Source: Lachnospiraceae bacterium
GTDB lineage: Bacteria; Bacillota; Clostridia; Lachnospirales; Lachnospiraceae
DNA: 64,000 bases
Assembly (NCBI GenBank): GCA_017626325.1
Contig: JAGAIZ010000019.1
Span: forward strand, 26,746 to 90,745
Direction of reading: 5' to 3'
The notes beneath the pieces are model-generated. The model worked only from the letters and a program-made list of their open reading frames with translations. It did not search any database and was not told the origin of the DNA. The position numbers and the translations under genes are program-made. This document shows, piece by piece, positions 1 to 7,009 of the stretch (position 1 is its first letter; the number at the start of each line of letters is the position of its first letter).

Positions 1-634
1 CATATTTATAAGAAAGCCCGCAGACATCCTCGATATCCTGTGCGCAGAAGCCCTGCGCGTAATGCTGCCTGATATATTCCCGCAGCTTCTTCACATATTC
101 GCTGCCCACCGAATCATCCTGCGCGCTCTTCGCACACTCTAAGAAGATCTGCCACAGCCTTACGGATGCCTGAGGTATGTTGCCATGCACATGCGCGTCC
201 AGCATCTTCTCGAAATCCCTCTTAATCTGCGTCCGCTCGCTGCAGTCCGTTAATTTCGGGAGTGTAACGTATTTCTCATTGGCATGCCTTTCCAGACATA
301 CCTTGGTATCATAATAGATGCCCTGAGGAAGCTCCTCCATCTGCGGCGCAGGCTCTTCACAATAGAAATGGGCATAATACCATGCGGAACCCGGCTCGAA
401 GGATTTCTCCCCCCAATGATGCACGCCGCTCTTCAGGAAAAAAAGCTGCTGCGGCGCAATCCGGTACGTAATCCCATCCTCTATAATCTCCATGGCTCCC
501 TGTAAGAGATAGATTGCCACATGAAAAGGCGCCGTTCTGTCTGCATGGATCATGGTTCCTAATGTGATACTGTAATCTGCCTCGCATATAAAAGGCATTG
601 CATTGCACGGAATCTTAAGCAGATGCTTGTCCAT
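1..634 (-). CDS. AraC-family transcriptional regulator, 5' part only
   Basis: The minus-strand frame is open from an ATG at 634 to the left edge of the window, so only about 211 residues are present. The N-terminal ~150 residues look like a cupin-type sensor of AraC regulators (hydrophobic beta strands, HxxGxxxFEPG-like stretch, read directly). The last ~35 residues, ending in QDIEDVCGLSYKY, match the start of the first helix-turn-helix of an AraC DNA-binding domain. The second HTH lies outside the window. Such proteins are usually activators of sugar or surface polysaccharide genes; the ligand cannot be told from this sequence. There is no strong Shine-Dalgarno before the start; GAAAGGATTCTGAA is the nearest candidate. 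Confidence 0.8.
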   Translation of the reverse strand, partial: MDKHLLKIPCNAMPFICEADYSITLGTMIHADRTAPFHVAIYLLQGAMEIIEDGITYRIAPQQLFFLKSGVHHWGEKSFEPGSAWYYAHFYCEEPAPQMEELPQGIYYDTKVCLERHANEKYVTLPKLTDCSERTQIKRDFEKMLDAHVHGNIPQASVRLWQIFLECAKSAQDDSVGSEYVKKLREYIRQHYAQGFCAQDIEDVCGLSYKY

Positions 635-1146
635 TTCAGAATCCTTTCTATCATATATGTATGATCCGACTTTATTAACCGGTCGATTCAAATATAGTTA
701 AATATTTTATCTTAACGTTATTGCTGTCGTATGTTCTATTATATAAAAAAATTCAGGGATTCGTCTATCATTCGGCACTGTTATTTTACGGCGCTTTGAT
801 AATCTGCACAATCAATATATTGCATGAAATATTCCATGCAGAATAATTTATACAATATTTAGTGATCTCGAAAATACACCATTTCAATTTAGAATATTTG
901 CAAAATATTTTTCTACATGTAAAAAACTGTTTTGCTCTTGCTGACCTTTCTTTTTCATGATAAAAATTTAATACAACCATTTTCCGGTTGTATCTGTTTT
1001 ATCTGACATGGTATTCATGTCTTATGTTTATGGTATCCGGCTGCACGGCCAAATACTTCCTGATTTTTATTTTTGGATAGAAGTTCTGTTGCACAAAGAC
1101 ATATTCAAAATCGGTCGATATTTCGTCTGAAAATGTACTTTGATAA

Positions 1147-1175
1147 TTGAATAAGGATCGATACTATGATATAAT
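1147..1175 (+). promoter_or_regulatory. Sigma-A type promoter of cassette A
   Basis: TTGAAT at 1147-1152, a 17-base spacer, and TATAAT at 1170-1175. The same promoter with the same spacing recurs in unit B. Downstream, ACCAC and GTGGT can pair around the Shine-Dalgarno AAGGTGGTG, so ribosome access may be controlled by a small hairpin (inference). Confidence 0.8.
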
Positions 1176-1200
1176 ACCACTTGAAAAGGTGGTGATAATT

Positions 1201-1365
1201 ATGGGAGATGATAATATGAATCAAAATGAACTTGCAGTTTTTGCTTATGCTTGTCAATTGCTGCTTAACAATAAACTGTATCAAGACTTGAATAATCTAC
1301 TTGAATTTGCAAAAAATAAAGGCGTAACGGTTTCACCCCCGACAACCTTAAACGAACAATTTTAG
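1201..1365 (+). CDS. Small hypothetical protein of cassette A (54 aa)
   Basis: An ATG at 1201 follows the Shine-Dalgarno AAGGTGGTG at good spacing and opens a 54-residue frame that stops at 1365, just where the conserved downstream flank begins. The protein is predicted helical: an acidic start, then a leucine-rich stretch (CQLLLNNKLYQDLNNLLEF) and a polar tail. It has no signal peptide or membrane segment that I can see and no family I recognise. It sits between a consensus promoter and a strong hairpin terminator, so it forms a single-gene transcription unit. The corresponding frame in unit B is unrelated in sequence. That pattern suggests exchange of the coding part within a fixed expression cassette. 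The function is unknown. Confidence 0.6.
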   Translation: MGDDNMNQNELAVFAYACQLLLNNKLYQDLNNLLEFAKNKGVTVSPPTTLNEQF

Positions 1366-1433
1366 CAACTTTAAACATACATCTAAAGTATAAGATCTTA
1401 TTGAATTATCACAATATTATATCCAAAAATAAT

Positions 1434-1475
1434 CACAGAAACAGCCGCATCCTTATGGGTGCGGTTGTTTCTGTG
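1434..1475 (+). terminator. Hairpin terminator of cassette A
   Basis: CACAGAAACAGCCGCATCC pairs almost fully with GGGTGCGGTTGTTTCTGTG around a short loop. The same element closes unit B. No long T-run follows in the plus direction. Confidence 0.65.
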
Positions 1476-1827
1476 AGTGATCAAACTGCACAATCAATAT
1501 ATTGCATGAAATATTTCATACAGAATAATTTATACAATATCTAGTGATCCCGAAAATACATCATTCTAATTTGGAATATTTGCAAAATATTTTTCTACAT
1601 ATGGAAAGCTGTTTTGCTCTTGCTGATCTTTCTTTTTCATGATAAATATTTAGTACAGCCATTTTCCGGTTGTATCTGTTTTATCTGACATGGCAATCAT
1701 GTCTTATGTTTATGGTATCCGGCTACACAGCCAAATGATTCCTGATTTTATTTTTGGATAGAAGTTCTGCTGCACAAAGACATATATAAAATCGGTCGAT
1801 ATTCCGTCTAAAAATGTGCTTTGATAA

Positions 1828-1856
1828 TTGAATAAGGATTGATATTATGATATAAT
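1828..1856 (+). promoter_or_regulatory. Sigma-A type promoter of cassette B
   Basis: TTGAAT at 1828-1833, 17-base spacer, TATAAT at 1851-1856. It is identical in design to the promoter of cassette A and is followed by the same ACCAC/GTGGT hairpin at the ribosome binding site. Confidence 0.8.
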
Positions 1857-1880
1857 ACCACTTGAAAAGGTGGTGATAAT

Positions 1881-2030
1881 TTGAATAATGAGGTTAATAA
1901 TATGACAGACGAACAATTTGAAACCTATAACAAATTATTAGAATTGGTCGAGACACTGATCGATCAATTACCGGATGAAAAGAAAAATGAGTACAAACAA
2001 AAAAAGAATGATATACTTCTAAAAAAGTAA
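1881..2030 (+). CDS. Small hypothetical protein of cassette B (49 aa, TTG start)
   Basis: A TTG at 1881 lies 5 bases after AAGGTGGTG and opens a frame of 49 residues ending at 2030. A second possible start is the ATG at 1902, giving 42 residues starting MTDEQFETYNK. The Shine-Dalgarno favours 1881. The product is short, highly charged and probably one or two amphipathic helices, with a lysine-rich C-terminus. I do not recognise a family. Position, promoter, leader and terminator match those of the small gene at 1201, but the protein sequence does not. This is the second payload of the duplicated cassette. Confidence 0.55.
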   Translation: MNNEVNNMTDEQFETYNKLLELVETLIDQLPDEKKNEYKQKKNDILLKK

Positions 2031-2127
2031 CATAAAATGTTCTAAACAAATAATGATAGCAACTTTAAACATACATCTAAAGTATAAGATCTTATTGAAT
2101 TACTACAATACTACATCCGAAAATAAT

Positions 2128-2167
2128 CACAGAAACAGCCGCACCCATATGGATGCGGCTGTCTGTG
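2128..2167 (+). terminator. Hairpin terminator of cassette B
   Basis: CACAGAAACAGCCGCA and TGCGGCTGTCTGTG form a stem matching the one at 1434. It lies tail to tail with the flagellin gene and could also stop transcription coming from there. A second small stem GAGTC/GACTC follows at 2166-2185. Confidence 0.6.
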
Positions 2168-2220
2168 AGTCCGTCTGAAAGACTCATGGTAATACACTGC
2201 ATTTCACAATAAACTCTTGT

Positions 2221-3696
2221 TTATCCAAGTAAAGACAATGCCAACTGATTAGACTGGTTAGCCTGGGACAGCATGGATGTGCCTGCCTGCTGTAAGATAT
2301 TGTTATTAGAGTACTGTACCATCTCTGTAGCGATATCTGTATCACGAATCTGAGCTTCTGCGGATGTTGTATTCTCTACAACGTTATCCAGGTTATTGAT
2401 TGTATGCTCTAAGCGGTTCTGAACGGCGCCAAGCTCTGCTCTCTGATCGGAAACCTTCTGAATAGCTTCTTTGATCGTATCAATTGCATTTAAGGCATTG
2501 GTATCGTCTGCACCGTCTACCTTTAATCCATTTACGCCAAGTCCCTTAGCGCTCATAGCTTTCAGATTAATGGAAATCTGGTTATTAGATGTAGCATCAG
2601 CGCCTACATGCAAAGACAATGTTAAGGCGCCTGTCAAATCTTTCTCACCGGATACCAAAGCAGTATAATCTGCGAGTTTAACTTTATTGCCAAGCGCATC
2701 ATAGGCATCCGGTGCATCTACTCTGGCTACCGTATTACCATCTGTATCTAATGAAAAATAATTATCCAATGCATTTGCCGCAATTTTATTTCCATCTCTA
2801 TCGTAAATAGCAGCGATTTCATCCTTAACCTGAGCCGCAGTTGCTTTTGTGGCTGTAATAGTCGTGCTGATATTTACATCCGGATCTCCCTTCTTTGCAA
2901 CTGCAGTGCCACCTCCTACTTCGATGGTTGCAATTGCATTACCATTTACATCCTGAATCTCAAATGATACACCATCAGCTTTAGCAACAGCAGTATAATT
3001 AGTACCTGCAGAACCGTTTAAAGTAAGCTTATATCCTTCCGTTGCTGCGGCATCTGTTGCTGGCCAAGAAGAACTGTATTCGATAGCTGCTCCTTGGCTG
3101 ACTAAAGCCTTAGCAAGGGCATTCTGGTCATCCTGTTTAGCATTTACATCAAAAGTAACTTCCATGGTAAGCCCGTTAGCTGCTTCAAGCTCTGTATCAC
3201 CATCAGCATTTACAACTTTTGCCGCCACACCAGTTGTATAGTTGCCATACTTATAAGTAGCAACTTTAGACACATCCTGATCACCCTTCAACAGATAGGT
3301 CTCATTGAACTTGGTTGTCTCAGATACACGGTCGATCTCAGTTGTCAACTGATCCACTTCATTCTGGATCGCTTCACGGTCGGACTCAGACATTGTGCCG
3401 TTAGCAGCTTTTACTGATAACTCGTTCATTCTCTGCAGCATATCCTGCACTTCATTTAATGCACCTTCTGCTGTCTGCACGCAGGAGATACCGTCCTGTG
3501 CATTAGCGGAAGCCTGTGTAAGACCTCTGATCTGCTTTCTCATTTTCTCACTGATTGCAAGACCTGCTGCGTCATCTGCCGCACGGTTAATCTTATAACC
3601 GGAAGAGAGCTTCTCTGTGGACTTAGCCTGCGCGCTTGTTGTGATTCCTAACATTCTGTTAGAGTTCATTGCTGTGATATTGTGTTTTACTACCAT
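2221..3696 (-). CDS. fliC: Flagellin
   Basis: This is the flagellar filament subunit, exported through the flagellar type III system and assembled outside the cell. The first ~150 residues are the conserved D0/D1 helices (MVVKHNITAMNSNRMLG, LSSGYKINRAADDAAGLAIS) and the last ~90 residues are the matching C-terminal coil, ending NNNILQQAGTSMLSQANQS and LALSLLG. Between them lies a variable, threonine- and alanine-rich region of about 240 residues, the surface-exposed D2/D3 part. Length is 491 residues, larger than the minimal ~275-residue flagellins. The frame extends upstream, but the ATG at 3696 is preceded by AAGGAGG at 7 bases and begins the canonical flagellin N-terminus. csrA lies immediately upstream on the same strand. 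Confidence 0.95.
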   Translation of the reverse strand: MVVKHNITAMNSNRMLGITTSAQAKSTEKLSSGYKINRAADDAAGLAISEKMRKQIRGLTQASANAQDGISCVQTAEGALNEVQDMLQRMNELSVKAANGTMSESDREAIQNEVDQLTTEIDRVSETTKFNETYLLKGDQDVSKVATYKYGNYTTGVAAKVVNADGDTELEAANGLTMEVTFDVNAKQDDQNALAKALVSQGAAIEYSSSWPATDAAATEGYKLTLNGSAGTNYTAVAKADGVSFEIQDVNGNAIATIEVGGGTAVAKKGDPDVNISTTITATKATAAQVKDEIAAIYDRDGNKIAANALDNYFSLDTDGNTVARVDAPDAYDALGNKVKLADYTALVSGEKDLTGALTLSLHVGADATSNNQISINLKAMSAKGLGVNGLKVDGADDTNALNAIDTIKEAIQKVSDQRAELGAVQNRLEHTINNLDNVVENTTSAEAQIRDTDIATEMVQYSNNNILQQAGTSMLSQANQSNQLALSLLG

Positions 3697-3890
3697 ACTG
3701 TTTTCCTCCTTGATTTTGCGTGACGGCAAATCCGTTTGCCGCATTATTGTTTTGATTTTCAGAGTTTGCGGAGCAAATCTCTGTATCTAGCCGTTTTTAG
3801 GCTAAATGTTTTATAATAATCCCGAAGCCCCCAGGATGCTCCGGACTATTACCGCTCTGTACCGCCGTTTTCCGGCGGCGCTTTAACTTA
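3697..3890 (-). promoter_or_regulatory. Flagellin leader with likely CsrA-binding hairpins
   Basis: On the minus strand the 194-base leader folds into separate stems. The best is at 3741-3724: CGGCAAA and TTTGCCG, a perfect 7-bp stem whose 4-base loop is CGGA. The ribosome binding site AAGGAGG (3711-3705) supplies a second GGA about 15 bases downstream. A third stem, CCGCCG/CGGCGG at 3878-3862, has a GAAAA loop, and a fourth, TAGCC/GGCTA, lies at 3804-3788. GGA in a hairpin loop plus a GGA at the Shine-Dalgarno is the known CsrA target layout in flagellin mRNA. The binding itself is inferred. Confidence 0.65.
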
Positions 3891-4202
3891 TCAATGCTTT
3901 CTGACGATTTCCTGTTTATTTATTCTTTTCGTGAATTTCTCACTTTTGACAGCGTCATTCACCACGATACGCTTCTTCCGGTATTTCTCCGGCAGATCCG
4001 GTACTGCATAATAATGCGGCAGACTTGCTCTCTCTTCTTCACTTTTCGCATTATTCTCAATGACCTTGCTTCTGACTACATTCAAATCTTTAGGCGCATC
4101 TACCATGATTCGTAAGTGATTCTTACTACCGCCCAGAAAGACGATCTTCACATCCTCGCCGATCTGCAGGTATTCCTCTGTGCTCACTGTCAGTCTTAAC
4201 AT
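3891..4202 (-). CDS. csrA: CsrA-like carbon storage regulator with C-terminal extension
   Basis: CsrA is a small RNA-binding dimer that blocks translation at GGA motifs. In Bacillus, with FliW as antagonist, it controls flagellin. Residues 1-50 (MLRLTVSTEEYLQIGEDVKI, then VFLGGSKNHLRIMVDAPKDL and NVVRS) fit the five-strand CsrA fold, including IMVDAPKDLNVVR, which corresponds to the usual GIxAPxxxxVxR. The protein is 103 residues, while CsrA is normally 60-75. The extra ~45 residues are basic and unusual. I chose the ATG at 4202 because GGGAGG precedes it at about 8 bases and the family begins ML; the frame opens earlier. It lies 194 bases upstream of flagellin on the same strand. FliW is not seen in the window. 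Confidence 0.75.
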   Translation of the reverse strand: MLRLTVSTEEYLQIGEDVKIVFLGGSKNHLRIMVDAPKDLNVVRSKVIENNAKSEEERASLPHYYAVPDLPEKYRKKRIVVNDAVKSEKFTKRINKQEIVRKH

Positions 4203-4307
4203 GTTCTCAACCTCCCTGTTCTTTCCTAATACTGTGTCCGTATTCGTCAACAATCTGTTCTGCAGATCGCCGGTCAGCATACCGACACGTAATGGCTGCT
4301 GCCTTGC

Positions 4308-4338
4308 AATGTAACTTTCTGTGTGAAAATGTTACATT
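4308..4338. promoter_or_regulatory. Inverted repeat between csrA and the recombinase gene
   Basis: AATGTAAC (4308-4315) and GTTACATT (4331-4338) are perfect inverted arms around 15 bases. Further TGTAA/TTACA words follow up to 4386. They could be operator or recombinase-binding sites in this divergent intergenic region. The centre is wider than a normal tyrosine-recombinase core site. Confidence 0.4.
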
Positions 4339-4398
4339 CACACAAATAGTTGTAAGATAGAAGAAAATATTACATTTAGTTGTAAAGGAGATTACACA

Positions 4399-4980
4399 AT
4401 GAGCACAACTGCCCCTATTAAAAACAGAGACAACCTGGAAACATTTAAAAACTATTATCTGGAAGTAAAACCGAATCTGAGAAATTACACGCTGGTAATT
4501 TTAGGATTAAACACTGCTTTTCGCATCAGCGATCTATTGAAATTACAATGGAAAGATGTCTATGACATAAAGAAGAAGCAATTTCGGGAACATATCGTTT
4601 TAAAAGAACAAAAGACCGGCAAGGAACGTGTGGTGGCAATGAACAGCACCGTACTACAAATACTGGATTATTATTATCAAATCTATAAACTGCCTGAGCC
4701 AACCTCCTATCTGTTCCCCAGCGCTAAGAATAAATCTCTTCCCATCACCCGCACACAGGCATACCGCCTGATAAAAGAAGCCGCCATTCACACCGGTCTA
4801 GAAGAACATATCAGTTGTCATTCCCTTCGCAAAACTTTCGGATACCACGCATGGAAACAAGGCGTCCCGCCTGCCATGCTCATGAATATTTACAATCATT
4901 CTTCTTATAAGATCACCAAACGTTATCTCTGCATAGAACAAGATGAACGGGACGATGTATACCGCAATATTCATTTATAA
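4399..4980 (+). CDS. Stand-alone tyrosine recombinase (integrase catalytic domain)
   Basis: A site-specific recombinase of the phage integrase/XerC-D superfamily. The catalytic set is visible: Arg in TAFRISDLL (~residue 39), Lys in EQKTGKERV (~75), His-x-x-Arg in CHSLRKTFGYH (~145), a second His in YNHSS and the nucleophile Tyr in KRYL (~175). The protein is only 193 residues, so it lacks the N-terminal SAM-like and arm-binding domains of full integrases. Such short enzymes include FimB/FimE-type invertases that flip promoters of surface structures (family knowledge). It is divergent from csrA and flagellin, which makes a link with flagellar phase variation conceivable, but I found no clear pair of long inverted repeats around a promoter. 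GGAG at 8 bases supports the start. Confidence 0.85.
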   Translation: MSTTAPIKNRDNLETFKNYYLEVKPNLRNYTLVILGLNTAFRISDLLKLQWKDVYDIKKKQFREHIVLKEQKTGKERVVAMNSTVLQILDYYYQIYKLPEPTSYLFPSAKNKSLPITRTQAYRLIKEAAIHTGLEEHISCHSLRKTFGYHAWKQGVPPAMLMNIYNHSSYKITKRYLCIEQDERDDVYRNIHL

Positions 4981-5144
4981 CATGATACAAGGTTTCAGAA
5001 TGTGCATTCGGCTGAGATTGAGGGAAAAGGGAGAATGCAGGTGGAATTTAGTTTGGCAATTTAGAATTGAAAAAGAAATTAAAAAATTTTAAAAAAAGAC
5101 CTAAAGTTCCAAAAATAAACTCCGATATATTGTATGTAACAAAG

Positions 5145-5180
5145 AAAACGCAACATTTTCATACAAAATGTTGCGTTTTT
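5145..5180 (+). terminator. Strong hairpin terminator after the recombinase
   Basis: AAAACGCAACATTTT and AAAATGTTGCGTTTTT form a 15-bp stem followed by TTTTT. The stretch 4981-5144 before it shows no gene. Confidence 0.85.
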
Positions 5181-5219
5181 ATTATACCCTGTCTATTAAA
5201 AAATATTCTAAAAGAAGCA

Positions 5220-5249
5220 TTGACAAGTACTCCGTAAATGTTGTATTAT
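5220..5249 (+). promoter_or_regulatory. Promoter of tRNA-Pro
   Basis: TTGACA at 5220-5225, 18-base spacer, TATTAT at 5244-5249, about 19 bases before the tRNA. Confidence 0.8.
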
Positions 5250-5267
5250 CTTAATTGTCCGTAATAG

Positions 5268-5341
<74 letters not shown>

Positions 5342-5350
5342 TTGCACTGA

Positions 5351-5384
5351 AACCGGAAGCATTGGAAGCTTCCGGTTTTTATTT
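5351..5384 (+). terminator. Terminator of tRNA-Pro
   Basis: CCGGAAGC and GCTTCCGG form a stem followed by TTTTTATTTT. Confidence 0.85.
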
Positions 5385-5439
5385 TCGTCTTCTGTTTTTA
5401 CCTTTTACTTAATCTCCCCGTACTTTTCTGAGCACGACG

Positions 5440-6786
5440 CTATCCTTCTACTTTCTTCCCTCTCCACACTCCGCTGGCGTATCGAAGCACACAGACCACC
5501 GCCGTCATCGTCCAGGTAGCCGCCGTCGTAATCCAGATTCCCCAATAGCCAAGCTGCGGAATCCTGGTGAAGATCTGCGAGAACACGATTCTGCAGGCCA
5601 CCTCTGTAAAGCCGTTCGCCACCGCAAAAGCCGTATCCCCGCACCCGTTTAAGAGCGCCCGGGGAATATAAATCATACCCAGAGCGAAATAGCACAGACT
5701 GTTTATCTTTAACGCCGTAACACCCATGGCAATAACCTCCGGCTCTATGACGAAGAAGCCGATAATCTGCTCGCCGAACAGATACGCAATCGGAATCAGA
5801 ATCATACTGAAGCCAAGCACAATCCACACGCACTGCCAATATCCCTTTTTCACACGATCCTTGAATCCCGCGCCCATATTCTGCCCGGTGAAATTAGTGA
5901 GCGCCGTTCCTAGGGAAGCATAGGGCTGCTGTACAATCTGTTCGATTCTTCCTATGATCGTATAGGTCGCCATCACCGTAGCGCCGAATTGATTTACCAC
6001 ACCCTGCAGAGCGATGCAGGACACCGCTATCATAGAATTCTGTAACGCTACCGGAATCCCCAGCCGGAAAGCCCTGCCGACCACGCTCATATCGAGGGCG
6101 CACTCTTCTTTTGCAATCTTAAAATACGGCACCTTCAGGCAGGCATAGATCAGACAGGCTGCCGCCGATACAATCTGGGCAATCAACGTCGCGAAGCCCA
6201 CACCGAACACTCCCATATTAAACTGCAGCACAAATAACAAATCCAGTACTACGTTGACGATGCTGGACAAAATCAGGAAATAGAGCGGCGATTTAGAATC
6301 ACCAAGGGCACGCAGCACCGCCGCAATCCCGTTGTAGAATGCGACCGATATAATTCCCACGCTGATGACCCGCATATAGGCTACTGCGTCTCCTATAATT
6401 TCATCCGGCGTGGATAACAAACGATGTATCTGAGGTGCAAAGATATAGGAAACAACCGTCACGATAACGGAAGCCGCAATCAGAAGATACGCACCGTTGA
6501 CAATAGTCCTCTTGATCTCCCTTTCTCTCTTCGCTCCGAAATACTGCGCAATCAGGATTCCGATACCGATGGCAAGCCCCGAGCTTAATGAGAAGAAAAG
6601 AAAATTCACGGAACCGCAGGAGCCTACCGCCGCAAGCGCGTTAGCGCCCACATAGTTTCCCACTATCACAGAATCTACCATATTATATAACTGTTGAAAA
6701 ACATTCCCTATCAAGAGGGGTATCGTAAATTTTATAATCAATCGAAGGGAATTTCCCTCGGTCATATCCGTTATATTCTGATTCAT
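5440..6786 (-). CDS. MATE-family efflux transporter
   Basis: An inner-membrane multidrug/cation antiporter of the MATE family (NorM/DinF-like) that expels organic compounds using a Na+ or H+ gradient. The 448 residues contain about 12 hydrophobic segments in two halves, each half starting with the typical pattern: LIIKFTIPLLIGNVFQQLYN near residue 20 and FRLGIPVALQNSMIAVS near 240. The motif VDSVIVGNYVGANALAAVG is characteristic. Length is normal for the family. The frame starts upstream, but the ATG at 6786 stands 8 bases after GGAGGA and gives MNQNITDMTEGN. It is a single gene, divergent from the antiporter at 7010. The substrate cannot be told. Confidence 0.92.
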   Translation of the reverse strand: MNQNITDMTEGNSLRLIIKFTIPLLIGNVFQQLYNMVDSVIVGNYVGANALAAVGSCGSVNFLFFSLSSGLAIGIGILIAQYFGAKREREIKRTIVNGAYLLIAASVIVTVVSYIFAPQIHRLLSTPDEIIGDAVAYMRVISVGIISVAFYNGIAAVLRALGDSKSPLYFLILSSIVNVVLDLLFVLQFNMGVFGVGFATLIAQIVSAAACLIYACLKVPYFKIAKEECALDMSVVGRAFRLGIPVALQNSMIAVSCIALQGVVNQFGATVMATYTIIGRIEQIVQQPYASLGTALTNFTGQNMGAGFKDRVKKGYWQCVWIVLGFSMILIPIAYLFGEQIIGFFVIEPEVIAMGVTALKINSLCYFALGMIYIPRALLNGCGDTAFAVANGFTEVACRIVFSQIFTRIPQLGYWGIWITTAATWTMTAVVCVLRYASGVWRGKKVEG

Positions 6787-7009
6787 AACCATTCCTCCAG
6801 TAAAGCTGTTTCTTTTTCCCGTTATATCACGTTCCCTATTCACAGTAAATGATTTTTTTTGATGAAAATTTGAACTATTATGCTTATTTCTAAATCATAC
6901 AGAAATAAGCTCTGCTTTTAAAAATATTTTTACACAAAAGTTGACATCATTTTATTTTAAGACTATAACTATATCGACGGCATTAACTATATAATTGGAG
7001 GAAATTGTT

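Larger units (their letters stand above)
804..1478. repeat. Tandem cassette unit A (conserved flanks, variable core)
   Basis: From 804 to about 1200 and from 1363 to 1478 the sequence is nearly the same as 1486-1880 and 2057-2170. The flanks differ by scattered substitutions only. The middle part, which codes for a small protein, does not align between the two units. The upstream flank includes a hairpin with arms TACAACC and GGTTGTA near 970-995. The stretch 635-803, just left of the unit, holds only AT-rich sequence and presumably the promoter of the AraC gene; I see no gene there. Confidence 0.85.
1486..2170. repeat. Tandem cassette unit B (conserved flanks, variable core)
   Basis: This is the second copy of the unit starting at 804. 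The offset is about 682 bases in the upstream flank and 694 in the downstream flank because the coding cores differ in length. A short antisense reading frame in unit A (near 980 to 786) is broken by stops here, which argues against it being a gene. Confidence 0.85.

Noticed and set aside
786-980. Antisense 64-residue reading frame (start MVVLNFYHEKERSARAKQ) in the upstream flank of cassette A
   Set aside because: The equivalent frame in cassette B is broken by stop codons after about 33 residues, there is no ribosome binding site, and its start lies inside a hairpin.
3841-3890. Hairpin after csrA as a Rho-independent terminator
   Set aside because: The CCGCCG/CGGCGG stem has no T-run on the minus strand, so readthrough to flagellin or a CsrA-type site is likelier.
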